Shown in pieces: positions 22,360 through 34,942 of a stretch of DNA of 64,000 nucleotides. The notes beneath the pieces were generated by a model. The model was not told where the DNA came from. It saw nothing but the letters and a program-made list of their open reading frames with translations, and did no database searches. Made by a program: the position numbers and the translations under genes. The DNA is from Gnetum montanum. Lineage: Eukaryota; Streptophyta; Gnetopsida; Gnetales; Gnetaceae. Location of the stretch: contig MNCI01001334.1 of NCBI GenBank assembly GCA_015680685.1, positions 199,560 through 263,559 of the forward strand, in the 5' to 3' direction. Every line of letters starts with the position of its first letter. Within the stretch, counting starts at the first letter, position 1.

Positions 22360-24986
22360 ATTAGGTTGATGAAGGTTGCTGAGAGGCATGTAGAGAAGGA
22401 ATTGGTGGGTCATTCCCACCCTCATTACTATGGCCACCAATGTATCCTGATGACTAAAATACAATAACACATAGCTAGTTGGTAACCCATAGCCAAAATC
22501 ATGACTTAAAACAAAAAATAAAATATAAAATATATTAATCCTATAGGGATTACATCTCCATAACTTCTAGGGATAGATTTGGAAGGCCTTCCTCCAAACA
22601 ATGAAGGATCTAGTCCTCCATCATGTTGACCTAGCCAACATCACCAAGATCAACACCCAAAAGGATTCCAATCCTATCTATAGCAATCCAAGTAGGTGGC
22701 GCCTAGGTAGTAGTACCTATAGAGGTCTCACCTACAATAGTAGTAATATAAGAAGTAGGGAATTTTTCCACCATGAGAATACTCTTAAAAAACTTATAGG
22801 CACTCTTTGCCTAAATCCCATGGATGAATAGCTTTCTCTTGCACCATTCAACTAACTCCTCCTTGAGCCATTTGAGGTAGTCCCCATGAACCACCTTCTA
22901 CTATCACTTGTGGACCTTTTTTTTCTTACCCCACTCTAGAACCCAAGTGTAGTGATATGTTCAATACTCAACCTTCTAGAAGATGATGTCCATTTGCATA
23001 TGCTACTCCACCATATCCCATGAGAGATTTACTTTGTCCTGAATGGTATGCTAGAAGCACACTTACATGATCTCCTTAGTCTAAAATTTCCTTGAGTTAG
23101 CTAGTTGGACTTCCACAAAGGCCTCATGGTCTTAGAGATCTCTAATTATCTCCTCTTGCCGCTAAGTCTTTTCCCTTAAGGCCATAACTTCCACTCATAA
23201 GGATTTGTTGGACCTCTCTAGCTCCCATGAAATTTTTGCACATGACATTGTTAGATCAGTAGTAGTCTCATACAACTTCAAGGGTATACTAGATACATCC
23301 AAGGGATAGTTTGGTAGGGTGTCAATTTCCATGTCTTAGCTGGGGTCTTATTCCCTAGAAGGCACTACATAAGTATAAAATACAACCATAAACATAATGT
23401 AGAACATAAGATAGCCTATAACATAGAAAAAAAACTAAGGCATATAAAATAAAGTCCTTATCTATCTTGAGTGCAACCTATTACAACTAGTTGATGATGT
23501 CCTTAGCCATCCATCACATGAACTCCACCTTGTCTATGGCTCTACCAATGGTTTCTTAGAAAACTTAGGATAAGGGCTTGCATTGGTGGCTCAAGAACTA
23601 CTACAAGCATGACAATCATCAAATAGTTAGGATGAAAACCAAACTTAATACAATAGGATATAATGAAAATGCTAAGGTATGGACATACCAAGCTCCTCCT
23701 CTTCTTCCTCTAGAATGATAATGGGGGATGTACCTAGCATCACCTCACCAAACAAGATGTTTAGATCATTTATATCTACATTGGTAAACCCTAAAGCCTT
23801 AGGCTTTTAGACTGCATCCTCTACAAACCTTTGTTCTGTCTTTATGGTAGCTTTGGTTGCCATCACATGATGCTTACTTATAATCATAGCACATGAAAAA
23901 TTGGTTAACACATGAAATTATAACATAGCCATAAACTTTAAAATAGCCAAACTAAGATAAAGCATACCTATGACTACCTACTGTGATGGCTTAAGCTTAA
24001 ACTTAAGCTTCTTTAGGGTAGGTTGGTCTAATGTTGACGATACTTCCTCCATGGGCATCTTAAGTTTCTCCCTGGCTACTCGTTCAGCCTCCCTAGATCA
24101 TTGTTTGGCTTCCAAGATGCTTGTTGGAAACATGAGAGGCTCCTCATCATCCATGCTATTAGGGGACTCACATCACCTACCATCAAGATCCTTGATAGTA
24201 ATGGAAAGCAAATCATTCATCCCCTCTGGTGGGTTCTAGGCCTGCACTGTTGGATAAATGTGCTTTATCCAAGGCCTAGAAAGTTGACTTTGATCTTGGG
24301 CAACCCATCACCCATTCCTCCACACCACCAGAAACTCCACAAACCTCTTCAAATAACCCACAAAGAATTCAAAATGCATGTGGATTATTGTATAGGTATC
24401 AACATGAAGTTTGAGGATCTCATCCTAAAGACCAACAGCCAAAGTAGCTACACAATTGAACCTAGTGTCATCTATCAAGACCTTCTTAAAGGTCCACCCC
24501 TGCATGAAGCTGATCATATTCTTTTAAGATAATAGTTTGGGAAATGCATGATCCCTAAATAGAGGATATGATTTTTTTGGATTAGGGTTTGTGAAACCAT
24601 TCATGGAAATTCTTTAGTGGTCCATGGTCACACTAACCCACTCCAAAACTTCCTCACGATGGCTTGATTCCTTCATTATTTTCATGGAAATATTTGCCTC
24701 ATCAGTGGAGACATCAAACAAGTTGTAAATGAAGCCCTCATCAATGTCTATGTTAATCTTCATGTCTTGAATGATGGTGCTAAAATGATTAACCTCCTTA
24801 TTGAAGGAGACAATAAAGTGCAACATCTCTATAGTAAGGATGAAATGGATAGGTGCCATAACTAGATCAAGTAAACCTGGATGCTCGATGTTTACTTGGG
24901 TGTATCTAGGCACCTATCCCCTTTGCCACTCTTCTACTGATAACACCTCACCAAACTCTAGGATGCTGATATCCCCAAGACATCCT
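22360..24986 (-). pseudogene. E3 antisense ORF (partial)
   Basis: Read on the minus strand, a long protein, now broken, runs from the E4 LTR junction down to about 22360. An open stretch at 24614-24913 contains NIEHPGLLDLVMAPIHFILT and EMLHFIVSFN, which recur in E4. A later Lys/Leu-rich part (about 24060-24000) reads DQPTLKKLKFKLKPS, and the C-terminus (about 22380-22450) is rich in Pro, Ser and Asn. Tat-lineage elements are known to carry an extra ORF on the antisense strand; position and orientation match. I cannot assign a domain. The N-terminal third, present in E4 at 33960-34942, is missing. Confidence 0.6.
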
Positions 24987-26468
24987 TGAAAAACCACAAA
25001 AATTTGCATGTTATAGCCAATTTTTATCATGTAGCTTTCATCCCATGCAATCTGAGGTAAAACTTCATTGTAAATGTAAAGATTGTAATCCATGAGGGGC
25101 AATCTAATGTGTTCCATGATTTTGGGATTAAAAAATGCCTTATAAGTGTCAAAGCATCATTCCCCAAGTAAAAAAAACTACCTAGTATCTATATTTGGGC
25201 TTTGGCAAGGAGGGGGTGGGGGGTGATTCAAAATGCTTTTTGGAATGCCAAAAATGACAATTTGATGGATTTTATGGTGGGTATACATTTTTCTATATTG
25301 GAAACACTTATAGGAGGGTATATCCCATCTACCTCCAATGTGGAGAGGTTGGGGGGGGGGGGGGGGGGGTGGTTTTCCCTTAACTTGGAAACCTTCCCCT
25401 AGCCTGGAAACTACAATCCCTAGCATGGAAGTTACAAAAGCCAAATTCCAACACTCCATGCACTTCAACGTTAACCAACTAGTTGAGCAAGGATGGTGGA
25501 AGGCTTAGCATGAAAGATCTATCTCTAGCATGGAAGGTGTGCCCTTGTTCCCATATATAGTAAATAGAATGGTCATGCGGGAAGGCAATTACTATATATG
25601 GCAACCCACCAAATTTGGGCACCCATCTCACCTATAATAGATAGAAATTTGCAACAAAATCACAACCAATTTGCAACCAAATTACAGCCATTTTGCAGCC
25701 CCATTCATGGCCTAAAACCTATAAAATCCAACCTTAAACACTATTTTAGGGGTTCATCAGCATTGTTCAACAATTCTATTTTGCAATCTTTAGCAATTTT
25801 TGGCCATAGTTTAGTGATTCTTAGCAAGCAACCCTTGATACACAATTCCACACTTGGGAATTCTTAGGCACTCAAGAGCTCTTGTAAGTTCCCATACTTG
25901 CACTCTTGATCCCGAACGTGGAAGCACTAACTCTATCACTCTGAGACTAGTGAAATTTTTGTATCAATGTTGCATTTTTAGGGCTTCCAACCCCTAGCAT
26001 GAAGCAATCTGGTAGTTAAATTTCTCACCTTTCTCAACCCCCATCATGGCCAACATTGCAAATTTGGAGTAGTAGCATAAGAGGTTTGATAGCATTGGGA
26101 GTGGTAGGACATTTGAATCATGGAGTTAGCTATATGGACTTTGATAGACCTTGAATCCCTATCCAAGTGGGCCCCCTACTATCCATTAAGGAACCATTTG
26201 TACACATTTCTCTAGCTTATTCTTTATTCTTTCTCAATAAAGTTTTAAGTTTTGGGTTTTGTATGCAAAATATATTTTCTTATTTACTGTGCGTTATTCA
26301 TACTTGTTTTCACATTATTTTACAACCTCCCCAAGTCCTTGGTTGATTTACTGGAGTAGCTAGGATACCTCAAATCCCATTTTTAAGGAGGCCTTGGGGA
26401 TTTAGGAATGAGATTGCTATACCATGTCCATCAATTTTTTCCAAAAATCAATTTTTCCAATCGCAACA
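24987..26468 (+). repeat. E4 5' LTR
   Basis: Starts TGAAAAACCAC and ends near CGCAACA. It has a G tract at 25351-25369, a TATA-like CATATATAG near 25551 and AATAAA at 26236-26241. It aligns along its length to the E3 LTR with moderate divergence. Confidence 0.68.
25351..25369 (+). repeat. Homopolymer G tract in E4 LTR
   Basis: Nineteen consecutive G between TT and TGG. The E3 LTR has GGTGGAGGG at the aligned place, so the run expanded after the copies separated, or it is a sequencing artefact. Confidence 0.9.
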
Positions 26469-26475
26469 ATTTTCT

Positions 26476-26494
26476 TGGCACTAGAAGGAGGGCC
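26476..26494 (+). other. Candidate E4 primer binding site
   Basis: TGGCACTAGAAGGAGGGCC starts eight bases after the LTR end. The TGG start (complement of CCA) and the position fit a primer site, and it differs from the tRNA-Asp site of E1/E2. I do not assign the tRNA. Confidence 0.5.
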
Positions 26495-27330
26495 TTCATC
26501 CAATTTCTATCTAAATCAATTTTTTTATTACCAACGTTGTCTTTTATTGAAAAAAATATGAAATTTTGGCATTAAAACCTTTGAAACCTTTAAAATCCAA
26601 TGTTGCAACCCATTTCCCCCTACGATCAAATCCCAATGTGGAAGTTGGAGGCTTTTAGGATTTCAAGATTTTCACAAAAATTATGAATTTCAAGGCTAAC
26701 ATTAGCATCCCACAAAATCCTTAAAAGATAAATGCTACCCCTTTCCCCTTGTGATCAAAACTATAACATGGAAGTTGTGAGTGGTTGGATGGTGGCTTTT
26801 CACAACACTTGTTCTGAATTTTTCCACCCAAAGCCAATGTTGAAATATTTTCCCCTTTTTTCTTTTTGTTGCCAATTTCAATTTTTTTTAGTTTCTATAG
26901 TTGGTGGTGCAGCCCTTTTGGAAATTACGAAACTTTTGAAAGTTAGTTTCCCCCCATCTTTCCTAGTTAAGAAAATTGGTAACCTACTAAAACTAGTTTT
27001 AGTGGAAAAATATCAACCTTCCACTTTGGCTTTCAGCCTTTCCCCTCATCAACGTTGGCTTAGAAGATGTGAGATTTCCATCATCTCACCTAGCTTCTTT
27101 GCTTTTACAATACCAAATGTAGAGGTAGTTAGGGGACCAACATGGGTAAGGCTGGTTACCAATGTTTTCAACCTTCCATTTTTGATAAAGGGGTAAACCC
27201 CCTTTACCCCACACATACTAATTTTAGTAAGTACTCTATTTTCAACAATTTTTTCTACCTTTGATCATTTTCAAATTCCACTTATTGATAAATACCCTTC
27301 AATGATAACTATTTTAGCATTCTAGCTTAA
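26495..27330 (+). other. E4 leader
   Basis: Untranslated leader between primer site and gag. A 154-residue frame at 26732-27196 is open and its first 35 residues resemble a frame in the E3 leader, but no domain is recognisable. Confidence 0.5.
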
Positions 27331-29800
27331 TTGATTGTGATTGAAGAGGAAGATGACAAGCATATCTCCAAGGAATAACAAGAAGAGGAGGATGAATTTA
27401 AGGTAGAATCTAGGCCTGAAAACATCATGGGAGTATGGTTTCAACAAAAATTCCCCAAGGTCATAGTTTCTTCCTCTAACACCTTTGTGTTCTCCATGGA
27501 TATGATACCACTATCTTCCACTCCCTCCTACCCTACCACGACTAGTTCCACACTAGTCATAGCCACTCATCAAGCCCAAACGATGTCACAATAAACAACC
27601 CATAATTCATTAATGTCATGTGCTACATAGTCTAGATTTGTGTAGCCTTTGATGATGATTTTCACTACCAAAAATCCATTAACTACATATGAAAGGTCCA
27701 CCATGGAAAAAAAAAGTAATTTAGGGGGTCACATACTCCTTTTATCTCATTTGTGCCTTAAGTACCGGTATAAACATCCTTCTCCTTGTTTGGTCCACAA
27801 GCTACAATCTTGACACAATCTCTTTCTTCCATCTTGCAATTCATAGTAATGGCATAGGACTCACAACATATGCCACAACCATATGGGCAAGCCCCATAGC
27901 TAATAGGGCCACCACATGGCTTGGATCAAGCCTTCCAAATGATCTAGGACCTAACAAAGGACTTAAAGAGGCTTAAAGTCTCTACTTCATAATCTATCAA
28001 GATTATAGACTTCTACCATGATGATCACATTAGTCATGTAGTCCCACCCTTGACACTTTCTTCTAGTGTCCCTATTCCCCAATGTTGCAAGTATAATGGA
28101 GAAGGTCATCCCAATGCTCACTTTATTACCTTTTGATCCAGATGCTTACTCTTGCAACCATGGCCTCATTCTATCATGAGGATTTTCCCTATGTGTTTGA
28201 CCAGGGAAGCACTTGATTGGTACCACATATTACCTAGAGGATCCATATCCTAATTATAAGACTTGATAGCCTACTTTATCAGTTGCTTCAAGTATCCCTT
28301 AAAGCCTGACACCATGCTTGACCAACTCATGAAGGTCAAGCAAGGATCACTAGAACTCATAAAGAAGTTCATCTAGTGATAGAATGAACTATTGAATGAA
28401 ATATTAGAGCTCATATTTGAAGCCCACCTTTTGGCCATATTTAATGGGACTAAGAATGACTTCATCAAGTCAAAAATTTATTATCTTGACCTATGACCCC
28501 TCAGTCAAGCATTTTTTCAAACCAAAAAATAGAGGATGTTGCAGCGGCTAGTCATGATCTAGCCTATGTAGCATATAAAAATCAACATGCATGAAGAGAT
28601 AAGGAAAAGAACAAAAAAAATAACACAACCATAGCAACTAAACCAAAGAAGCAAAGACTACAAAGTAGGGTCCAAAGATCAACCCACCCAAGGCCTCCAC
28701 TAATCACTACAATGACCAACCATCAACCTTTGAGGCCACCACATCAACAATGACTAGACCAAATTTTAAATAAAAAGATTATAGTAAGTACAAAACCTTA
28801 CCTATGAAACCATCCAAGTTCCTAGATCAACTATTGAAGATTGGGTGCATGCAATACGAATAGATGATTGAAGCTACTCAAAAGAACCACTAGTTGCTAT
28901 GCACAATAGCCAAGGATCACACTCAAGTAATAAAGGATGATTTCCAATTTCCCAAGTACTTCAAAATAGACCACTTATATCATTATTTGAAACTACCTAG
29001 TCATGACATAGACTTTTGCCTCATGTTGAAGGATGATTTACAGAGGATGATAGATAGGAAGGAGCTGATCTCAAATGCTTCCAATCAAGTTTGATCATAA
29101 AACCAAGCAATGCAGGTCTACAAGGATCCATTAAATGCTAAGGACAACCTTTATGTTATTTTATCATTCAACATTGATGATGATTGTAGACCCTTAAGAG
29201 AACCATTTGTGATTCATGTACTCCTTTGTGATGAAAGGGCTTCTTTAGCTTCCATCAACTCAAGAATCCCCTTTGTCATAAGAGTACCATTAAGAGTGCC
29301 TCTGAAGAAACCTTTGGTCATTAGGTTATCTTAGCCTAACACAACCCAAGCAAATGTAGCCCAACCAACTACATAACAACCTCTTGTAGTGGCCAATGCT
29401 ATTTCCTCTTCCTCACAATCAACAACTAATAATCAAAAGATCTCAAGGAAGAAGCATAAGCAAAATTCCAACAACAAGGGTGATAAGTAGATAGAGACAC
29501 GAATGGAAATGGATCCAACAAAGCCTACTCTGATATCATCTATACCCATGACCTCCTCTACTCAATCCCCTTCAACCAACAAGCCATAGGAAGGTACTAA
29601 AACTCATAAGTAGAGGAATGAAGAAAGGCCCCAACAACCACAACCTAAAGCGGAAGTTTGCATTTTGGAATGCATGGAGGAAGTAAAGCACAACTAGGGT
29701 GACAAGCCCATGGCCAATGAAAAAAACTTCCTCAATGCAATGGACTAGGTTAGGCAATCCCTTAAGCAAAAGAATATAACTCTAAACTTGTATGATCTAG
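27331..29800 (+). pseudogene. E4 gag
   Basis: Gag polyprotein of a Tat-like element. The N-terminus is acidic (Glu/Asp-rich, from about 27340). The capsid core lies at about 28080-28480: CKYNGEGHPNAH, then FPMCLT followed by ALDWYHILPRGSI, then CFKYPLKPDTMLDQLMKVKQ and LLAIFNGTKNDFIK, the usual order of the Retrotrans_gag family. Then come open stretches at 28894-29094 (HDIDFCLMLKDDLQRMID) and 29110-29334, and a Gln/Lys-rich linker into protease. Several in-frame TAG and TAA codons make it dead. Confidence 0.78.
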
Positions 29801-30440
29801 TTATGACTTCCGCCACACATCATGAGGCATTAGTCAAAATGTTGACTTTCATTCCCATTACTAAGGAAATCCCTACTAATGAGGAATCCATCCACATAGT
29901 GATGGTTCCAACCTCATCAAGGGAGAAGAAGTCAACATCCTTAATATTTTGTAATAGTGAAATCGAGGTTAATCGCCAAAATGGTGAAGTAACTAAGTCT
30001 TTATTATTCATAACCATACATGTAGGGTAGTTTAAAGTGCATCAAGTGCATGTTGATGATGGAGCTGCAACTAACATCGTCCCATGCACCATCATTGAAT
30101 GCTTGGACTTAACTAAGCAAGTACAACCTACTACCACCATGGCTCCTAAGTCCATCAATAGATCAAGAGTTACATTAACAAGTCTATCTTCTTTGCAGTA
30201 GGGGAGCAATTCCCTACAACCTAGAAATTCTTGGTGATGGAGGAGATGCCAAGGTTTAACATTATCATGGGAAGACTTTGGTTGGCTTAGTTGCAAGTTG
30301 TGTCTTCTTCCATCCACCAAGAAATTTACCTTCCTTATGATGAAGGTGAAATCATCATCCATGGTGATAACAATGCTTCCCTAGTGGTTAACAATGTGGA
30401 CATAGAGCAAGGGTCTAAAGTGAAGCTTTAGGAAAACAAT
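29801..30440 (+). pseudogene. E4 aspartic protease
   Basis: An open stretch ends at 30030; the active-site loop HVDDGAATNIVP follows at about 30050-30085. After a frame change near 30180, the C-terminal part reads EEMPRFNIIMGRLWLA and SIHQEIYLPYDEGEIIIHGD. Each block has a partner in E3, which is intact across the same stretch. Confidence 0.78.
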
Positions 30441-30689
30441 CCTAGCCATGAAGTCCATCAACCCAAGGGAGAGCAATAGCCAAAGAATAAAAATGATAAG
30501 AAACAAAATGTGTTATGGGACGAACTCCCTTTTAGCATCACTAGTGAAGGTGATGGTGAATATAAGCTTGTGTAGAGTAGGCCTTACTCATTCCATATTC
30601 TTTGAAAGATTAGAAAATATTTGGACAAGTGAAGTGCACCTTAGTCTTTTCATCCCATGCCCTCATAACCAGATGCACTAATAGCCATG

Positions 30690-31330
30690 TAGCCTAATCT
30701 TTCTTTATTAATTTGATATACGTTTTTCATGTACTTTGTTTTACTCCTTATGCAGGTAGCCTAAGTTTCTACTTTCATTTGCATTCTTAAGGCCTTTCTT
30801 CAAAACATAAAATCATCAAAAGATACATAATTTTCTCTTCAATAAGGCCTGCTATGGCTTAAACTAGCATACTAGTCTACTAAGACTCTAAATTGGTGTC
30901 AAAGTCCACTAAGACTCTAAACTAGCAACATGGCCCGCCATGGCCTTAAACTAGGAAAACAATACAACCTATGCTTTCCATGGCCTAAAATTGGAAAAAA
31001 TATCTTTTATTATATTTCTTTTCATTTAGCATTTTTTTTCATTGATTCACCATTTAACTTTATAACCGAAAACACCAATATAGCCATTTACAATGTTTAC
31101 TACATAGCCATTTACAATGTTTATGAGAACAATATATATATGAAGCTAAAAATGAAACCAAATTTTTTTTTTCAAATTTAAAGTGTCCATAACATACATA
31201 GCCATGGCCACACTGTGTGGCAAAATTGTCAAAAAATAATAACAACCATCTGTAACATAGTTTTGGCCAATAATGGCCATCAACATAAAAGTGAGAACAA
31301 ATAGCCAACATGCAAGACTAGGCTGATGGA
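30690..31330 (+). other. E4 spacer with minisatellite
   Basis: Non-coding region after protease. Units with CTTAAACTAG or CTAAATTGG occur at about 30835-31000. RT and integrase are absent from the expected place. Confidence 0.65.
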
Positions 31331-34300
31331 GGCTACTAAGAGGCATCTAGAGGAGGAAGTGGTGGGTCATTCTTGCCCTCACCAATGGAGCCACCAATAT
31401 CTCTTGAAGCTTACAATACAACAACACATAGCCAATTAGTAACCCATATCCAAAACCATAAAAAAAAACAAAAATATAAGACAAAATGCAACAAACCTAT
31501 GGATTTTCTACCTCCATGACTTCTGGGGGTAGATATGGAAGTCCTTCCTCCAAATGATGAAGGATTTGGTCCTCCATCATGTTGATCTAGTTAACATCCT
31601 CAAGATTAATGCCAAAAAGGATGTCAATCCTATCTATAGTAGTCCAAGTAGAAGGCTCTTGGGTAGTAGTAGCCTTAGAAGTCTCAACTACAATTGTAGT
31701 AATCTAAAGAGTAGTAGATTTCTCCACTGTGAGAGTACTCTCAAAGATTTGATAAGCACTCTCCACCTAGATTCCTTGGATGAACAACTCTCTTTTGTCA
31801 TTTAACTAACTCCTCGAGCCACATGAGGTAGGCCCCATGATCTTCCTTATACTATCTCTTATGAGCTTTTTGTTTCTTACTACACTCTAGGACCCAAGTG
31901 TAGTGATCTTTCTAATCTTAAATCTTTTAGGAGATGAGGTCCATTTGCATCTATTATTTCACCATCTCTTGTAAGATTTCTACTTTCTCCTAAATGGTAT
32001 GCCTGTAATAGGTCCATGTGATCTCCTTAGTCCAAAATTTTCCTGAGTTAGCCACTTAGGCTTCCACAAAAGCCTTCTAGTCCTGAAGATCTCTAATCAT
32101 ATCCTTCTACCATTGAGTCTTTTTCCTTAGGACCACAACTTCCTCCCATAGGGATTTATTGGACCTATTTAGCTCCCATGAAGGTTTTGCACATGACAGT
32201 GCTAGATCAATAGTAGTCTTGTACAACTTCAATGGTATACTAGATACATTAGAGGGAAGCTTAGGCAAGAAGTTAATCTCCATGTCTCAGTTGGGGTTCC
32301 ACTCCATAGAAGATACTACACAAGCATAAAATACAACCATAAACATAATGTACAACCTAAGATGGCTATACCATTTACATAAGCTATAACATAGCAAAAC
32401 AACTAAGGCATATAAAACAAAGTCCTTACCTATCTCAAGTGCAACCTACTGCAACTAGTCGATGATGTTCTTAGCCATCCACTACATAAACTCAACCTTG
32501 TATAGGGTCTCTACCCATGGTTTCACATGAAAATTAGGGAAAATGCTTGCATTTGTGGCTTAGGAACTACTACAAGTATAATAATCATCAAATAAATAGG
32601 ATGAAAACCAAAATCAAACAATAAGATATAATGAAGATGTTAAGGCATGGGTGTACTTGGCTTCTCCTCTTCCTCCTCTAGGATCATGATGGGGGATGTA
32701 CCTAGCACCAACTCATTGAAAAGGGAATCTAGATCATCTATATCTACATTGGAAAATCCTTCAACCTTAATCTATAAGAGTGCCTTCTCCACACACCTTT
32801 GTTCTTCCCCTACAAAAGCTTGAGCTACCATGACCTAATGCTTATCTGTCACCATAGTGCCTAGAAAACTAGTTAACACATGAAACCATAACATAGACAT
32901 AAATCTTAAAATAGCCAAAACATAGATAAAGCATACCTATGACTGCCTACTATGATGGCCTAAGCTTAAGCTTAAGCTTCTTTGGGGTAGGTTGGTTTAT
33001 GCTAGTCGTACCTCCTCCATGGTCCTAGTGAATTTCTCCCTTGTTGTCCCTTTAGCCTTCCTATGTCATCGTTTGACCTTCAAGATGCTCATAGGAAACA
33101 TGAGAGGCTCCCTGTCATCTATGCTTTCACAAGATTCATGTTGCCTAACATTAAGATCCTTGGTGGTGAGAAACAACAAATAATCCATCCCCTCTAGTGG
33201 GTTATGGGCCTACACCGTTGGATAAATGTGCTTTATCCAAGGCCTAGAAAGTTGGCTTGGATCTTGGCCAACCCATCATCCATTCCTTTACACCACCAAA
33301 AACTCTGCAAACCTCTTCAAATTAGCCACAAAGAATGCAAAATGCATGTGGATTATTGTAGAGGTGTTAGCACAGAGTTTAAGGATCTCCTCCTAAAGCC
33401 TAATAGCCAAAGTAGCTACCCAGTTGAAATTGGTACCATACATTAAGAACATCTTAAAGGTCTACCCATGTACGATTCCAATCACCTTCCTTTGCAATAA
33501 TAGCTTGGAAAATGCACAAGACCTAAAAAAAGGATATGATTCCTTTGCATTAGGATTCATGAATTTATTCATGGAAAATTTAGAGTGCCTCATGTTGGTA
33601 CTAAGCTACTCCAAAATTTCCTCATGATGACCTAATTCCTTCACTATTCTAGTGGGAACCTTTGCCCTATCAGCAAGAACATCAAAAAAGTTGCAAAGGA
33701 GGCCCTTATCAATGTTCATTTTAAGCTTGACACCCTAAATGGTGGTGGTAAAATGACCAACCACCCATTGAATGAGGTGATTATGTGCAACATCTCCATG
33801 GTAGGGATATAAGGGATAGGTGCCATGAATATATCAAGCAAACCTACACACTAAATGTTCACTTGAATGTATCTAAGCATCTATCCCCTTAACCATTCTT
33901 GTGGTGGTATCACCTCACCAAAATTTAGGATGAGGGTCTTCTCATTACGTCTTGAAAGTGGTATGGTAACATTAGTAGAGGTGGAAGGCCCTGTATAGCA
34001 AATAACAAAATAGTTAGCATCAACATAGGCATGTTTTATGGTTGATTAAAGTGATAGAATACTTAAAAATTTCATGATCAATAGCTCCTATGTTTACGTT
34101 TCCTCTTCTTTGATGTAGTTTGAGTGGAGGTTCCAATAGTAAGGGTCTAGCCCAAAGAGCTCTTAGAGCCTACCCACTTGTTGTGTATTATCTTCTCATC
34201 CTTGAACTTCTTGTAGACAACTTTGAATATCATGGTGTATTCACCAAAGTCTTCTCTTAACTATTCATACACAATAGTTCTGATTTGAGGGCCCTTGATG

Positions 34301-34942
34301 AATTCAACTAGGGCAGTTTCAGCCACTACTAAGGTTTGATCGTTAATGATCAGGCCTACATCATTGACTTTGTACCTCAAAGTTCATAAAACTAATGAAG
34401 TAAGGAATGGTAGTGTGATAAATAAAGGTAATAAAAACCTAAAAATATCACAATAACCATGCTTACCCTTGTAAATGATACACAGTACCAGGTGGATTCG
34501 AGAATAATGTATGGGCTCTATGCACCACTATTAGAGTATTGTTAACATTATACTGATTATACTTTGGCATAATCTAGATCTCTATAAGGTAGTGTGGACT
34601 AATAACATCTACATTCCCTCCTATTTCCCTGGGAGGTGAATTAATAGTAATTAACCTAAAAATTAGACCAGAAATCCATGGTAATAATGTCTCCACTATG
34701 ATCCTAGCCACATTTGCAGACAAGTGTGACCACAACATCACACTAAAGTTTTGTAGAATATAGGCAAGAAACTTCCTTGTCCCAAGCTGAAACCATAGTG
34801 AAACCTTTCCCAAAGGCATGTCAAACAATGGGGTGTTGTCCTTAGGATGGCTAATATAGTATAAAATTCCCACCAACTCCACAATGATGAGGATGGGCTT
34901 CAAGTAAACACTACATGAAGCAAAGAAAAACATCACAATCAC
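31330..34942 (-). pseudogene. E4 antisense ORF, unknown function
   Basis: About 1200 codons on the minus strand, broken by stops. The N-terminal part (34574-34942) is an open stretch of 122 residues with FDMPLGKVSLWFQLGTRKFL. Next, in one of the three frames, is a basic cluster SKKRKRKHR at about 34090-34115 that would serve as a nuclear localisation signal if that frame was used. Then follow PSTSTNVTIPLSRR and a block (about 33930-33760) with VGLLDIFMAPIPYIPTMEML that aligns to E3. The C-terminal half has Glu/Lys/Leu-rich segments suggesting coiled coil. Antisense ORFs after or between coding modules are known in Tat elements; the family of this one is not recognised. Confidence 0.58.

Larger units (their letters stand above)
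17823..24986 (+). mobile_element. E3: Tat-like gypsy element, gag-protease plus antisense ORF, 3' end missing
   Basis: Order: LTR (17823-19302), leader, gag remnant, protease, minisatellite, antisense ORF. No RT, RNase H or integrase is recognisable between protease and the antisense ORF. It aligns along its whole length to E4, which follows directly. Compared with E4 it lacks about 0.9 kb of capsid sequence and a stretch covering the primer site. It stops at 24986 where the E4 LTR begins, so the N-terminal part of its antisense ORF and its own 3' LTR are absent. The Tat call rests on the protease and the antisense ORF. Confidence 0.68.
24987..34942 (+). mobile_element. E4: Tat-like gypsy element, gag-protease plus antisense ORF
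   Basis: Better preserved sister of E3 in the same orientation: LTR (24987-26468), candidate primer site, leader, full-length gag, protease, minisatellite and a longer antisense ORF. Again there is no RT, RNase H or integrase. No 3' LTR matching 24987-26468 is visible anywhere to the right in this window, so the right boundary is set at the start of the antisense ORF and is uncertain. Confidence 0.66.

Noticed and set aside
24101-24532. 143-residue plus-strand frame in E3
   Set aside because: It is the complement of the antisense ORF, whose minus-strand reading is conserved in E4; the plus frame is a shadow.
25178-25468. Minus-strand frame with a run of prolines
   Set aside because: The prolines come from the homopolymer G tract in the E4 LTR; no partner in E3.
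30930-31346. Overlapping plus and minus frames in the E4 spacer
   Set aside because: They are low-complexity AT-rich and do not match E3 as proteins; only the C-terminal end of the antisense ORF extends near here.
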